Part shown: positions 51,901-60,904 of the stretch, piece by piece
Position numbering within the stretch: the first letter of the stretch is position 1
Layout of the letters: each line of letters opens with the position of its first letter
DNA from: Fragum whitleyi
Taxonomy: Eukaryota > Mollusca > Bivalvia > Cardiida > Cardiidae
DNA: 64,000 nucleotides
NCBI GenBank assembly: GCA_948146395.1
Contig: OX411551.1
Span: forward strand, 48,440,854-48,504,853
Reading direction: 5' to 3'
Notes under the pieces: generated by a model
The model's database searches: none
Told to the model about the DNA's origin: nothing
Seen by the model: only the letters and a program-made list of their open reading frames with translations
Made by a program: the position numbers and the translations under genes

Positions 51901-54900
51901 TGACCCTTTTCTGACAGATTTGGAATGTGTTGTAGTTGTTGTTCTTCTCTTTGTGACCCGCTTTTCTACTTTAGGAGATGGTTCTGGGCTGCTGTCTGAG
52001 TCCCAGCCTTGACTTATAGAGTCATCTCCCTTTGATGAACTCTTCTTGGACTTTGATTTTGATTTGAAAGATGAGGTAAAACCCTGAAGACAAGCATAAA
52101 ATTCTTTTATCTGACAAAGATTGTACCAATATACAGATCTACAACAATATTTACTTTTCACATCCATTCACTTTGAAGCCTGAAATAATGGTTTCATGCA
52201 AAAATGTAATTAGAATGATAGTCTGGATAGAATGGATAGTGTAAATTGCTCCTTTGATAATTAGCATATGAGATTTCACTAAATGTCAAAGTTTCCACAT
52301 AGAAAAGACCTAGGCCAAAGCAATAAATCCAAATTCTTGGAAAAAAGCTGAGCTGAAAAACAGACAGACTTATGGATGAAGAATTATGGTGACAGACAGA
52401 CAGACACTATGCCCCTGACTTAATAGATGCAGGGATGAAAGAGAGCTAATAAACAAAGGAAATTTCTGTCTTTTCAATATAAAAACCAGGGGCCTATTTT
52501 ACTTAAGTTCTTAAGAAAATATTAATTGTAAGTCAAAATCACAAATTGAACCTGGTGTTTTCATACCATGTTAGATTTTGCCTAATAATATCTCATTAGA
52601 ATCGTCTTTAGAAAACGATTCAAATGAGATGATGCATGGCAGAATTCAATTTTTAGTTACTTTTGTAGAAGCAACTTTTATTTTTGACTTGCCCAAAAAA
52701 TGATTGTAATCTGTTTAATAAAATAGGTCCCAGACTCACACCAAATTTAGACTTGGCTGCATCCATGACTCCAGCACTTTGTTTCATGGCCTCGCGTTTG
52801 GCCATTCTGACAAGTTCTTTCTGAGCATTCTTTTTATGCATCTCCATGACTTCGTAAAGACAACTGCATTCTGGGGGAGGGTCAACGTCACCTCGTAATA
52901 TCTCATAGGCTCGGATCTCTCTCCCATAAAATCTGAAAGTTAATCATATAAAGTATAATGTTTTCACTCTATTTTTGTCACAAATCCACATCTACCTACA
53001 AGAAATAGTTGTTTACAGATTCATCAGATGAGCTATCTATTCAATACTTAAATTTAAGACACCAAGGACAAAAGATTAATCTCAGCAACTTCACTTTATT
53101 CCAAGATTACATTTCAGATAATTATCAAAAATCTTTGGCAACAATTATGGAAGAGTAACAGAGCTACAGATAGAGGGGGTATTCAATTTTCAAATTAAAA
53201 CATTTCATTATTCCTTGATTAACACTATACTGTTGGTACTAATTTGAAGCGTCTCATCGAGATGATTCAAATGAGTACCCACTACATACGGTTTCAATAT
53301 GAAAAAAAAAATTTAGGCTAGCTTCACCCCCTCTTATCTGGACCCTGTTATTAAGTTCCTGTTTTGAGCAATATTAAAAGAGAATAAAAATTTTGTCAAT
53401 GGCATCATAGGTTAACTGATTCACCACATTTTTGAATCAATAAAAAACTTACTTTCTGTTTGCGTCTTTCCTCTCAATAAGACCACTACCTTCCACAGAA
53501 ATCCCTGCAAATAGCCCTTTTGTTTTTGAGTATGTATATATTGCTGCAGCACTCCTCACGGCAACATCTGCCTCTAGATTACGCCCAAGTGGGCCGGCTG
53601 CTATTGTAAAGTTACCTCCGAGTGTCAAATTACCCCCCTTTGAAAAGGCATCCACCGCTGATCGCTTGTTTAGAATTATGACAAAATCTGTGACCTAGAG
53701 AAGAGAATAATATGATTGTGGTCATGAGATTATTATGATGTTTTTGCTTTATTTCTTAAATACTATTAGAACAGTTTAAATGAGGCACACGGTTGTGAGT
53801 TGCCACAATAGGTCGGTGCAAAAACATTGAAAGTGCCAATAAAAGCACTTACCAGGCACAATCCCTTAATACATAATACATATCTCTAAAATTTGAAGGC
53901 AGACCACTATGTGTCATGTGTCAAAAACATTTACTTGTTTCAGTGTAAGATCGATTTATATTTCATTGAGTCAACAACAAAAGCTATATTTTCACAAGTG
54001 GTGGAGCTAATGTCCTTGACATTGGTGCAATCTGAAAATTGATTTAAAAGGTCACATCCATGCATTATGGAAAATGTGCAATTTACAAGCCAAGTTAAAA
54101 GATTTGACTTAGAACTGTGACTTTGACCTTAGACATTTCAAATTGCACATCTGATTTTGATGGACAACAATTGTGCCAAGCTAATCTGAAATCAATCCAT
54201 AAATGTTGGAGAAATTTGCTCCAGACAAATTTGGACTGACACTGGATTAAAGAAGGTCATCCAAAAAAATAAATAATGAGGAGTTCAAATGGCCATTACA
54301 ACATATCATTCCTCTTTCTGTTGCCTAGCAACAAGGGTTCCATACAATGTGTGAAAAGAAGTCTGTCACACATGGAAGGAAATGTTATAATAACAATAGT
54401 GGAATAACTATCACATAAATCAAGGGTTCAGTACAAGACTGTACTAAGTGTATACACACTGCATATACACTTAGTACAGTCTTGCACTTAACCTTTGATA
54501 TATATGAATATGTTAGGCTTTGTAGCAAAAGTATCAATTTTTATTGGATGACCCTGGTACACACTAATGCAGATACACCAACTTTTCATACTGAAAGCTA
54601 TGTATTGCTCGACACAAGCAGGTTTGAAAAAAAATGAGCATGTGTGTGCCATTTCCTGCAATATGATAAGGGATAAACACTGAGAACTTAAATAGTCACA
54701 GTGCTTGCTTGACTGTCTAAAGATACTTCTAAACCTTTCCTATCTACTAATTATAACACAGCAGTGTTCATTGTAGGAGGGGGATTGTGCATTTTTGCAC
54801 ATGCATCTGAAAAATCCCCCCGATTTTTTGAAGAGAAAGAGCAAATATTTCATCTTTTTGGAACATTATCAATTTTTAACAAATTTCCCACTACTTTTTG

Positions 54901-57147
54901 AAATCAAGAATAGATATTGAATAGATGCTTAAAAGGCAGATATGAATTAATAAGAAATTAATTAGAACTTTATTGCAATTAAATCCAGATGTCATGTGTT
55001 TTAACTGTGAATACAGATAGCTCCGTCTTCTTTTTTTACTAATCATCATCTTTAGTGGGAATGTTAATTCTTTTGACATCATATAACCCATGTGCTAAAT
55101 GACAAGCTTTGCTTTCTGTAAAATTCTCCTAGCATCAATAGCATAACTTTTTCATTAATTTTACATTAATACAATTTTACATCCAGACAAATGTGAAAGC
55201 AAATTTCAGAATTGTCATTGTGTTATAATGGATATAATTTTATTTTCGCTATGATGTGTTGATGAATAAAGTCTGATGGGGGGAGGAGTTATATGCAAAG
55301 CAAAATCTTCTCTCTCCGCCCTCTGATTTTACCTTTTGACTATAACTCCTCCTACATCAGACTTTATTCATAGACACATCATAGGGAAAACAAAATTATT
55401 TCATAAACACAAAGGAAAGACTCTGGTCAGACTTCTGATATGCACAGACTGACCAGAGTCTTTGCTTGGAGCACATTTGAAATTGTTGGAAATGTAATGC
55501 AAAGGCTCAAATGATGTCAAAGACTGTATAAAACTTCAAATTCTGTAATTTTTCTTAACAATTTAACACAGATCAGGATATTTGCACCATTTACGTCTCA
55601 ATCAGAAAGATCAAAGAACCTCACCTCAGCACCTATCTCAAACCCTCCACCAAGTCCAGCAATACCAATGGCCGAGGGAGCTGACCAGTCTGAAATATCA
55701 AGATGTCAGGGATAACCAAGGCTAGGTTCGCTTTCTATATGATCCATTATAAAGGAAATCTGCCTGAATGACAATTTAATTGACAATAGACTTAAAACTC
55801 AAATTCTTAAAGAATGCAAAATTCCTTATTCATAGAACAATAAAATTTGTGTTATCTACTAAGGGAATGAGATGCCTTGATCCTATTTAAGTAAACAACC
55901 TCCCACTCTCACACAGGTTTTAGGCAGGTTTTCCTGGAAAACAGTTCAAATATATCAGACCAATATGTTACTCTTTGTAAATTGTCCCCATGTACATGTT
56001 ATACTGTACAGGAGCTACAGGAGCAGTGTTCTTTTATCAGAGTTTTAGGAACAGCTACAAAAACAGGCAAATTGTGGAAAATGCTTTGTTTCTCAAAAAC
56101 CACTTTCATTATGGCAAAAACTGAACTGACAAACACCATGTGGCAGACATCTTACCCGAGTCTATACTATCATTTACTTTAGCAATCACCACTCAACTAC
56201 CACCCCTAGCTGTCACCAGAAACCCAGTTTTAACCACTGTCAATATGGCTAGACCTCTAACATCTTACCGGAGTCTATACTATCATTTACTTTAGCAATC
56301 ACCACTCCACCACCAGAAAACCAGCTTTAACCAGTCAATATGGCCAGCCCTCTTACTTCTTACCTGAGTCTATACTGTCATCTACTTTAGCAATCACCAC
56401 TCCACTACCACCCCTAGCTGTAACAAGAAACCCAGCTTTAACCACAGTCAATATGGCCAGCCCTTTAGCTTTCATCAATATACCAGCTGAAATTATCAAG
56501 AATTTTAAGCAGTCTTCAGTATTAAGGTGAAATTCAAGCAATTAATTCAAAGTTAACAAATATCAAATATACTAATATGGGGACAGGTTAATGGTCTATG
56601 GATCAAAAAATTTGGTACACATGTATGTACCTGTTGGCTATTCTGATACTTGACAGTGAGACCTGTTAGTACTCCAATTAACCCATCTATCAGTTGCAAA
56701 CAAAGTATAGAAACAGAAAGCACCTACCCTATTTCTCTTTAAACGCTCCCCCGAGCTATACATAACATATGGTCAGGGAGTTTTTATTTAGCAGGCATTT
56801 TCTGATTTAAAAAATCAATAAAATTGATGTCTTTTATGCCCTTTTCCCCTTTAATTTTAGGTGAATTTCCTCTGAACAATCATATAAATGATTGTTCAGA
56901 GTAAATAAATCTCAAACTAGAGCAGAAGTCTCAAAAAGCTCCTACAATTTAGGTATTTGAAGCGAGTTTTCAGTCAAAATATTAGGGGTGCTACTATTAA
57001 GGAGGGGGCTATTATAAGAGGGATTACAGTACCTGGTATCAGTTTATCAGGCCCCATCTTTGCTGTTGGTACTGTGAACTCCCTGAGAATCTTAGCTGCC
57101 TTTTTGGCCTCAGACTTCAAGCTATGTGGTATTGGTGTGTTCACCAT
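45853..57147 (-). CDS. SH3YL1: SH3YL1 orthologue, complete eight-exon gene (gene-level entry)
   Basis: Exons on minus: 57147-57033, 56486-56364, 55689-55625, 53694-53453, 52932-52740, 52083-51816, 49007-48903, 45965-45853; total 1224 nt, 407 aa plus stop. All phases match. Residues 1 to about 200 are a SYLF (YSC84-like) domain: LKSEAKKAAKILREFT, GFLVTARGGSG, WSAPSAIGIAGLGGGFEIG, FSKGGNLTLGGN, GPLGRNLEADVA, GLFAGISVEGS. A Ser/Lys/Thr-rich linker follows (about 247-345), then an SH3 domain (about 352-407) with AVYSYEAQ, DDWWEG and GIFPANYV. In vertebrates SH3YL1 binds phosphoinositides through SYLF and acts in membrane ruffling with SH3 partners. The length exceeds the human protein (about 340 aa) because of a longer linker. 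Orthology is confident from domain order and sequence. Confidence 0.96.
45985..46258 (-). mobile_element. HTE-1 element abutting SH3YL1 exon 8 acceptor
   Basis: On plus: AACAAGATGTGTTTGTGAAAC at the left (3' end), one monomer (AGATGACCTTGACC), a GACAGACAGACGG tract, and a decayed head (ATGCCCCTGATATTTTGATGC). It has the same orientation as the host gene. Confidence 0.85.
46495..46810 (+). repeat. Dispersed repeat I, second copy
   Basis: AGAGGATATTGAATGAGTGG, GAGTTTTTATCT, CAATATATACATTA and TAGTGTAATAACACC match 15729-16130 in order. The CRE palindromes are mutated here (TGACGCCA, TTACTTCA). Confidence 0.7.
46841..48042. mobile_element. Pogo/Tigger-like non-autonomous DNA transposon (1.2 kb)
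   Basis: TA on both sides; ends CAGAGGAATCCGCTTATTAG and TAATAAAGGGATTCTACTG, with inner TTATCCGA/GTTGCTAATA repeats at both ends. It sits in SH3YL1 intron 7. No transposase frame is visible inside, only short frames. Confidence 0.8.
48345..48888 (-). mobile_element. HTE-3-type element on minus strand
   Basis: Three decayed units, each with GTGCACTGCACYTCT-like and AGATCTAT blocks and ATTTTTTGAGATATGCT, near 48430, 48580 and 48730. The head end is ATACACCTCCTTCTTGGAAAGGGGG, a changed hairpin. It stops about 15 bp from SH3YL1 exon 7's donor. Confidence 0.7.
48903..49007 (-). CDS. SH3YL1: SH3YL1 exon 7, first half of SH3 (105 nt)
   Basis: Acceptor TTATTACAG; donor GTTTAT is weak, but both phase and protein continuity require it. 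Encodes SWELRVTAVYSYEAQIPC and DLTFKK, with the ALYDY-equivalent AVYSY. Confidence 0.88.
49147..50315 (-). mobile_element. HTE-4 element with a different internal array
   Basis: The inverse head hairpin AGCTCACCTTGAGCAC...GTGCTCAGGTGAGCT is at 50278-50313, with GACGACGGACG beside it. The 3' end CTAGGTCGCTCACCTGAG is at about 49165. The array is not the 145 bp satellite. It has units with CTTGATATGAACAAACTTGG and CATACCAAATATGAAAGC, and one HTE-5-like unit (TTGTTTAGGAGGAGAAGATG) next to the head. Confidence 0.85.
50316..50692. other. SH3YL1 intron, nothing recognised
   Basis: AT-rich intron DNA with no repeat terminus or exon. Confidence 0.4.
50693..50953 (-). mobile_element. SINE on minus strand
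   Basis: On plus: ACACCGCTTTCATCATTCTTTC, GGAGCACCTAACAATGGATTCC, then the inverse tRNA-like head ending CTACCAACTGCACTATGATGG. No clear target-site duplication. In SH3YL1 intron 6. Confidence 0.82.
51003..51254. mobile_element. MITE-K copy
   Basis: TTAACCCATTGTCATGCTG at the left, CAGCATGTCAAGGGTTAA at the right, hairpin AGACTGCACATATGTGCTGGCT inside. Confidence 0.8.
51255..51530 (-). mobile_element. HTE-2 element, single monomer
   Basis: AACTGTCACAAGATAAGCC at one end, CCTGTCTTTCGAAGGGTGTA at the other. The monomer has GGTTCCTGTGCACTACACTCC. It is placed directly between a MITE-K and a MITE-B. Confidence 0.75.
51531..51688. mobile_element. MITE-B interrupted by MITE-A
   Basis: AGGGGTCAGTGCAACACTACAAT on the left and TTGTAAGTGCCTATATATTC...GCAATGACCCCT on the right form one MITE-B, split by the MITE-A at 51555-51631. 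Confidence 0.85.
51555..51631. mobile_element. MITE-A nested in MITE-B
   Basis: CGATGGCTCAGCACGAGACAG and TTTTGTGCTGAGCCATCG flank the TTGTAACTGCCTATA-TGTT-TATAGGCAGTTACAA core. It is inserted in the left arm of the related MITE-B. Confidence 0.87.
51816..52083 (-). CDS. SH3YL1: SH3YL1 exon 6, Ser/Lys-rich linker (268 nt)
   Basis: Acceptor TGTCTTCAG, donor GTAAAT. Low-complexity: SSFKSKSKSKKSSSKGDD, SPEPSPKVEKRVTKRRTT, SYTKPSPPVVKRS. Contains SP/PP motifs that could be phosphorylated or bound by SH3 domains. This exon accounts for the extra length over vertebrate proteins. Confidence 0.9.
52170..52440. other. SH3YL1 intron 5 with HTE remnant
   Basis: 52360-52440 carries a GACAGACAGACAGACAC tract and TATGCCCCTGACTTAATAGATGC, the inverse of a decayed HTE-1 head. 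The rest is unremarkable. Confidence 0.45.
52488..52733. mobile_element. MITE-M abutting SH3YL1 exon 5 donor
   Basis: ACCAGGGGCCTATTTTAC at the left and AAATAGGTCCCAG at the right. Inside are CATTAGAATCGTCTTTAGAA and GAGATGATGCATGGCAGAATTC. Its right end is at intron position +7. Confidence 0.82.
52740..52932 (-). CDS. SH3YL1: SH3YL1 exon 5, end of SYLF and start of linker (193 nt)
   Basis: Acceptor ACTTTCAG. The exon end at 52740 (donor GTGAGT) is chosen over 52742 because only it keeps the next exon in frame. Encodes FYGREIRAYEILRGD then a basic, probably helical linker (KKNAQKELVRMAKREAMK). A MITE-M begins at intron position +7. Confidence 0.93.
53453..53694 (-). CDS. SH3YL1: SH3YL1 exon 4, SYLF core (242 nt)
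   Basis: Acceptor TTCTCTAG, consensus donor GTAAGT, ending with two bases of a Lys codon. Encodes VTDFVIILNKRSAVDAFSK, GNLTLGGNFTIAAGPLGRN, and GLFAGISVEGSGLIERKD. Confidence 0.96.
53695..54418. other. SH3YL1 intron 3 with repeat fragments
   Basis: 53956-54001 is a half copy of MITE-N (AAAGCTATATTTTCACAAGTGG). 54050-54250 holds HTE-monomer-like text on minus (TGACCTTAGACATTTC, CAATCCATAAATG). No exon. Confidence 0.45.
54419..54502. mobile_element. MITE-D, palindromic
   Basis: Arms CAGTACAAGACTGTACTAAG and CTTAGTACAGTCTTGCACTT, flanked by ATCAAGGGTT/AACCTTTGAT, pair across a short centre ACACTGCA. Confidence 0.75.
54503..55236. other. SH3YL1 intron 3, nothing firm
   Basis: AT-rich. A MITE-J left-end-like fragment (GAGCATGTGTGTGCCATTTCC) is at about 54637. 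No other features. Confidence 0.4.
55237..55392. mobile_element. MITE-E with 43 bp inverted repeats
   Basis: TATGATGTGTTGATGAATAAAG and the inverse TTTATTCATAGACACATCATA, continued by AGTCTGATG-GGAGGAGTTATA pairing. The centre is about 65 bp. A single copy in this window. Confidence 0.75.
55408..55515. mobile_element. MITE-J fragment (right half)
   Basis: AGACTCTGGTCAGACTTCTG...CAGACTGACCAGAGTC hairpin and GAAATTGTTGGAAATGTAATGCAAAGGCTC. The left half is absent. Confidence 0.6.
55625..55689 (-). CDS. SH3YL1: SH3YL1 exon 3, SYLF glycine motif (65 nt)
   Basis: Acceptor ATTTCAG, donor GTGAGG. Reads WSAPSAIGIAGLGGGFEIG then AE, the most conserved SYLF stretch. Confidence 0.95.
56152..56346 (-). 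pseudogene. Two decayed tandem copies of SH3YL1 exon 2 (3' part) in intron 2
   Basis: Donor-like TTACCCGAG (56152) and TTACCGGAG (56265) precede copies of the exon 2 end that mirror the true exon's TTACCTGAG (56360). The distal copy has an in-frame stop (the GGA codon after GGTGGTAGT reads TGA). The proximal copy has deletions that break the frame. They keep 5' splice-site sequence but have no matching acceptor. Confidence 0.85.
56364..56486 (-). CDS. SH3YL1: SH3YL1 exon 2, SYLF part (123 nt)
   Basis: Acceptor ATTTCAG, donor GTAAGA. Encodes GILMKAKGLAILTVVKAGF, LVTARGGSGVVIAKV and DDSIDS. Two decayed copies of its 3' part lie just downstream in intron 2. Confidence 0.95.
56733..57030 (-). 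mobile_element. MITE-H in SH3YL1 intron 1, touching the donor
   Basis: ACCCTATTTCTCTTTAAACG at the left and TTATAAGAGGGATTACAGT at the right are the inverted termini. The centre has the AACAATCAT-ATAA-ATGATTGTT palindrome. Its right terminus ends within about 6 bp of the exon 1 donor. Confidence 0.8.
57033..57147 (-). CDS. SH3YL1: SH3YL1 exon 1 with start codon (115 nt)
   Basis: ATG at 57147 begins MVNTPIPHSLKSEAKKAAK, matching the conserved N terminus of the family. Donor GTACTG follows GG at the exon edge. The MITE-H terminus begins within about 6 bp of the donor. An upstream non-coding exon cannot be excluded. Confidence 0.92.
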
Positions 57148-57405
57148 CTTGATTCAGACCCCTTAAAACCTTTTAAAGAAAGCTACTTGATGAGTATATG
57201 CACATAGAAAGCTTTTTTGAACATACAAATAATATTGAGTTCCCAGTATTACACTATTTTGACTAAATTTCGACAATCAAAAAATTGAAAATTTAATAAA
57301 AATGTTATCCAGAGGGTTTTGTTTGAATCCCCCCCCCCCTGGCTCTGCCACTTATTCCTGGTTATTACTACCCTTATCATGCATCCTTTCTTAGTCTCAA
57401 GTGAG

Positions 57406-57470
57406 TTGTTAATACGGGAAAAATAATGCAAAGCGCCCAAGGGCGCTTTGTGGCTTTTCCCGCTTCTAGA
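57406..57470. repeat. Short palindrome upstream of SH3YL1
   Basis: ACGGGAAAAATAATGCAAAGCGCCC-AA-GGGCGCTTTGTGGCTTTTCCCG folds on itself. It may be a small MITE; no other copy is seen. It lies about 270 bp upstream of the SH3YL1 ATG. Confidence 0.55.
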
Positions 57471-57539
57471 TAACGCTTGTAAAACATTTAAATATTCAAA
57501 ATCAAAATGAAATACAAATACCATCAAAGTTTAATTTTG

Positions 57540-57900
57540 TGTCGTAATGGCGGCCTACATGGAGGATGATGATCTCGCAAGATTTCGCCATTTTGTTTTA
57601 TTATTTATCTTAATTAATATACTTTTTTCTTCGGTTTTATTTCTGTCGATCATTATCAAAATTTAGATTGTTGTCATAAAATTAGGATAAGAATCAGCAC
57701 TACATGTAAAAAGTTACTCATTTTTGCTTAGATTCTCGTCTGGATGACGTTTTCTTTTTACCGTCCGTAAATGACGTCATTCGACACTTTGGGGAAATAA
57801 GACGCTACTTTTTCCCGCTAAAACAACGTCATTGTTGTTGCACTTTAACGTCGGGGTAAAAAGAAGGATAAGACTTGAAAGACATTAAATCTAAAGCAAT
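57540..57900 (-). promoter_or_regulatory. Candidate SH3YL1 promoter region
   Basis: Less AT-rich than its surroundings, with more CpG. Contains YY1-like ATGGCGGCC and CGCCATTTTG, a perfect CRE TGACGTCA at 57772-57779 and a half-site TGACGT at 57735. It is about 400-750 bp upstream of the ATG. No TATA box stands out. Confidence 0.45.
57547..57666 (+). CDS. Possible 39 aa microprotein (speculative)
   Basis: ATGGCGGCC... reads MAAYMEDDDLARFRHF then a 20-residue hydrophobic helix, ending in TAG. The acidic head plus single membrane span resembles a small membrane protein, but length alone makes chance likely, and the ATGGCGGC may instead be a YY1 site. No family recognised. Confidence 0.2.
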   Translation: MAAYMEDDDLARFRHFVLLFILINILFSSVLFLSIIIKI

Positions 57901-59450
57901 ATTCCCGGTTAAGACCTGAAAAAGATGAAATCTATAAACAATTTCGCAGTTTGGTTTTTTAAAAAATTGTAAATACAGCTATATTAGCTAAATTTAAAGC
58001 TATGCCGGCCAACATCTTGCATCCTTTCGCATCCTTTATGATTTAGACCTGACGCAGTTTCTATAATACGTGTGTCCATATTCAAATTTACATTTTTACG
58101 AAGAAAAACCAAAAAGGATTTGAATTGAGTATCTTTTACTCATATTATGTTAATTTCTTTCGATGTTAGCACTTATCTATTCTAAATGACTGTGGAAATC
58201 AATCTAGAAATAAATGAGAAAAATCAAGTAGCCATCGATTTGATAAATAGCCTATTAGGGTCTTCTGAAAATTAGTTATCATATGCATGTTTTGTACAGC
58301 ACCTGGGGAAGTTTATTTCACATTTTAACTGCACTTATTTTTTGCAGTGACAATATCTTCGGAGTAGACAAAGGTCAACAAAGGATTCTATTTTCTTTAT
58401 TTTGTTAGCATAAGACTTGAAAATGACAAAAAAAAGCGGCCTTACACCCTAATCAAGTAAAAAAATAGAAAGAGCGGTCGGAACAGACAGACACATAATA
58501 TTGAATTTGATACATCATTCATATGTGTCGATGCAGCAAAAGGTTGGGGTGCAGGAGCCTTATTGTTAAATTAGATAGCTTAAGTTGAGTAAAGTAGTAA
58601 ATCAAGAATGGTTCTTTCTTCAAATTACTTTTCCGTCTATAGGTTAAACCTATTATCATATTAATCCCACTAAGGTTATCCAGCCATTGATGGGGATGAA
58701 AACTAACATTATAATTGAATTCCTTTTCACAAAAATGTTTTTTCCTCTTATACCATAATAAATGAATGACAAAACTGTCAATCATTCCAGGCCAAAATTC
58801 GTCAGTTATGTCCAGACACTGTGATTGATAGCATTGCGATTTGTTTGTGGTTTCGAGAGATTTTGGTGACCAAGATGTTGAATTTGGTTGCTTCACTAAA
58901 TGACACACGACAAAATGATTTAAATCAAGTAAAATCTATGTAATTGAGCAATTAAAGCTTACCAAAAATCCCGAAAAATACAGGTGAAGCAGGAAATAGA
59001 AACAGAAAGTGAATTGTTTACGGAAGTGATTTCTAAAATCAAAGTACATCAAGTGCATAAAACTTTGAAATTGCTATATACCGGTACCAGTCGGTAAAGG
59101 GGTAGGTGACCAGTCTAATGTGGTGATAGACAGTGGAATGATTAAGACCACTGCTCTTCATTATGTTCTGAGGAATGCATGCTTCAGTACTGTTATTGGG
59201 TGCTGGATGCACAAAACAAAACAAAAAAAAAAAAAACACACACAAGTGGAAAAGGAGCACAATTTAAAGACCAAGAGTTGTCTGTGGACAACATACCTTG
59301 CCCAAACTGCTGCTTGTCACAACCAGGGCTTGACAAAAGAGCATGTTCATTGTCATTTTTTTCTACTTTAAAAGTCCAGAATCTAGTATATATCTATTTG
59401 AGAAGTAATAAAGAAATAAAAAAAAAACATTTTTGTTTTAATACACATGA
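57901..59450. other. Upstream flank, nothing firm recognised
   Basis: AT-rich. A 129-codon minus-strand frame at 58519-58908 shows no domain, signal peptide or splice support. No repeat termini identified. Confidence 0.4.
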
Positions 59451-59454
59451 ATAG

Positions 59455-59876
59455 TTAAGGCAAAGTGAAAGCCTACAGCCTGATGAAGCTAGTACTAAGA
59501 GTTCAGAAATACAAGCAAAGCTAAACTTTTTAGTTAAAGTTTTTCAAGGGAGAGGGGCAAAGGTCAAGGTCACAAAATCAAGGGATTCGATCACAGGTGT
59601 AGGCCTATCGCCCGATGGGTAAAGATATTGTGATGGTCATATGTGTAACACTCAGAAAATATGAGCAAAGTTAAAGTTTTGGGATAAAGCTTTTTCTAAG
59701 TCCACAAAAGGCCTAGGTCTAATTGTCAAGGTGAAGTCCAGTGTCCCTTGGTGAATGTGTATATGAAGTAATTATGTCCCTAGGTAAAAGCATTCAGAAA
59801 ATTCAAGCAAGGTTAAAGTTATTTGGTTAAAGTTTTTTTAAGTACAAAATGGTCAAGTTCAAATTGCTGAAAGGAA
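59455..59876 (+). repeat. Tandem array of about 145 bp HTE-like units
   Basis: TTCAGAAA-type blocks recur near 59500, 59651 and 59790, each followed by CAAAGTTAAAGTTTT-like text and a TTTTTAAG end. It carries AAGGTCAAGGTCAC at 59563. It runs into an HTE-1 element on the other strand. Confidence 0.65.
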
Positions 59877-60099
59877 AACAAGATGTATTTGTGAAACACT
59901 AATGCCCCCGTAACAGCAATTTTTTTCAAAGTTTGACCTTGACAGATGACCTTGACCTTGTCACATGACCTTGACTTTGGTACCAGCAGATGCGGATCAT
60001 TGAGATCTATCATCATGCCAAATATGAGCCTTGTATCTTGAATAGGCTTGGAGATAAGGCAAAGGTTAAGTTTGGTTAAGTTTTCGGACAGACGGACAG

Positions 60100-60130
<31 letters not shown>

Positions 60131-60181
60131 GACATGAGTAAAACAATATGCCCCCGATCTCTCGATGCAGGGGCATAAAAA
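59877..60181 (-). mobile_element. HTE-1 element, single monomer
   Basis: On plus: AACAAGATGTATTTGTGAAAC, then CAGATGACCTTGACCTTG, a GACAGACAGACAGACGG tract, and the head ATGCCCCCGATCTCTCGATGC. All parts of the compact element are present. Confidence 0.88.
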
Positions 60182-60904
60182 TTGAAAGTTCATGTTAAAT
60201 CAACAGTTCTAGTAGATAAGAATATATTTCTCAAAACCATGTTAAAATACTAAACTTACTGAAATAATTACTATAAGATAAGCAGTCTTAATCTAAACCC
60301 TTTTGTAAATTGTACTGAACTAAATAGGTTGTCCCTGTATTGATGTTGTAGTTTGAAAGTACTAAAAGTGGAAAGTGCAGATAAAGATCAGAGAGATTAT
60401 CCAGGCCAAAATACATAATATTCACTGCCCAACTAGAATATAGATGATAATTTATTTATCTTCATAAAATCAGCATAAAGTTAAAATAAAACGTTGCTGT
60501 GGAAGAAAATAGAAAATATACGTACCAACTATATCAGCTTCTCTGTGAATTCTCAGCAATTAATGTTTCTCTCATAGGCTTCAAAGTGTGACTGAGTTCA
60601 AAGTTTTTGTTTCCACAAATATGCGAAAGTTAAACAATCAAGCAGAATGTCGTGAGAGAGTTCCAATGTTATAATTCAGATTAAATTGAATGACCTAAGG
60701 TTAATGCAGTCATTACATATAGGCTGCTCTTTTGTTAGCGAATGTATATTCCAAGGTTGAAGCAAATCCTTTTACAAATACCAGAAATCACAAATATTTA
60801 TCTTAAATATTCAAACAATTTTGTTTAATGCTTTTTGGCGGATTATCGAGAAATAACGGTATATCATCATTTGATAATCTCACAGTCAAACCAAAGAATA
60901 ACCA
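60182..60904. other. Intergenic, nothing recognised
   Basis: AT-rich DNA without repeat termini or coding signals. Confidence 0.4.

Noticed and set aside
52740..52742. Alternative SH3YL1 exon 5 end two bases earlier in transcription (52742)
   Set aside because: It would leave one extra base and shift exon 6 out of the frame that links to the SH3 domain.
58519..58908. 129-codon minus-strand open frame upstream of SH3YL1
   Set aside because: Composition and content show no recognisable domain, signal or repeat relation; its length is unremarkable for AT-rich DNA of this size.
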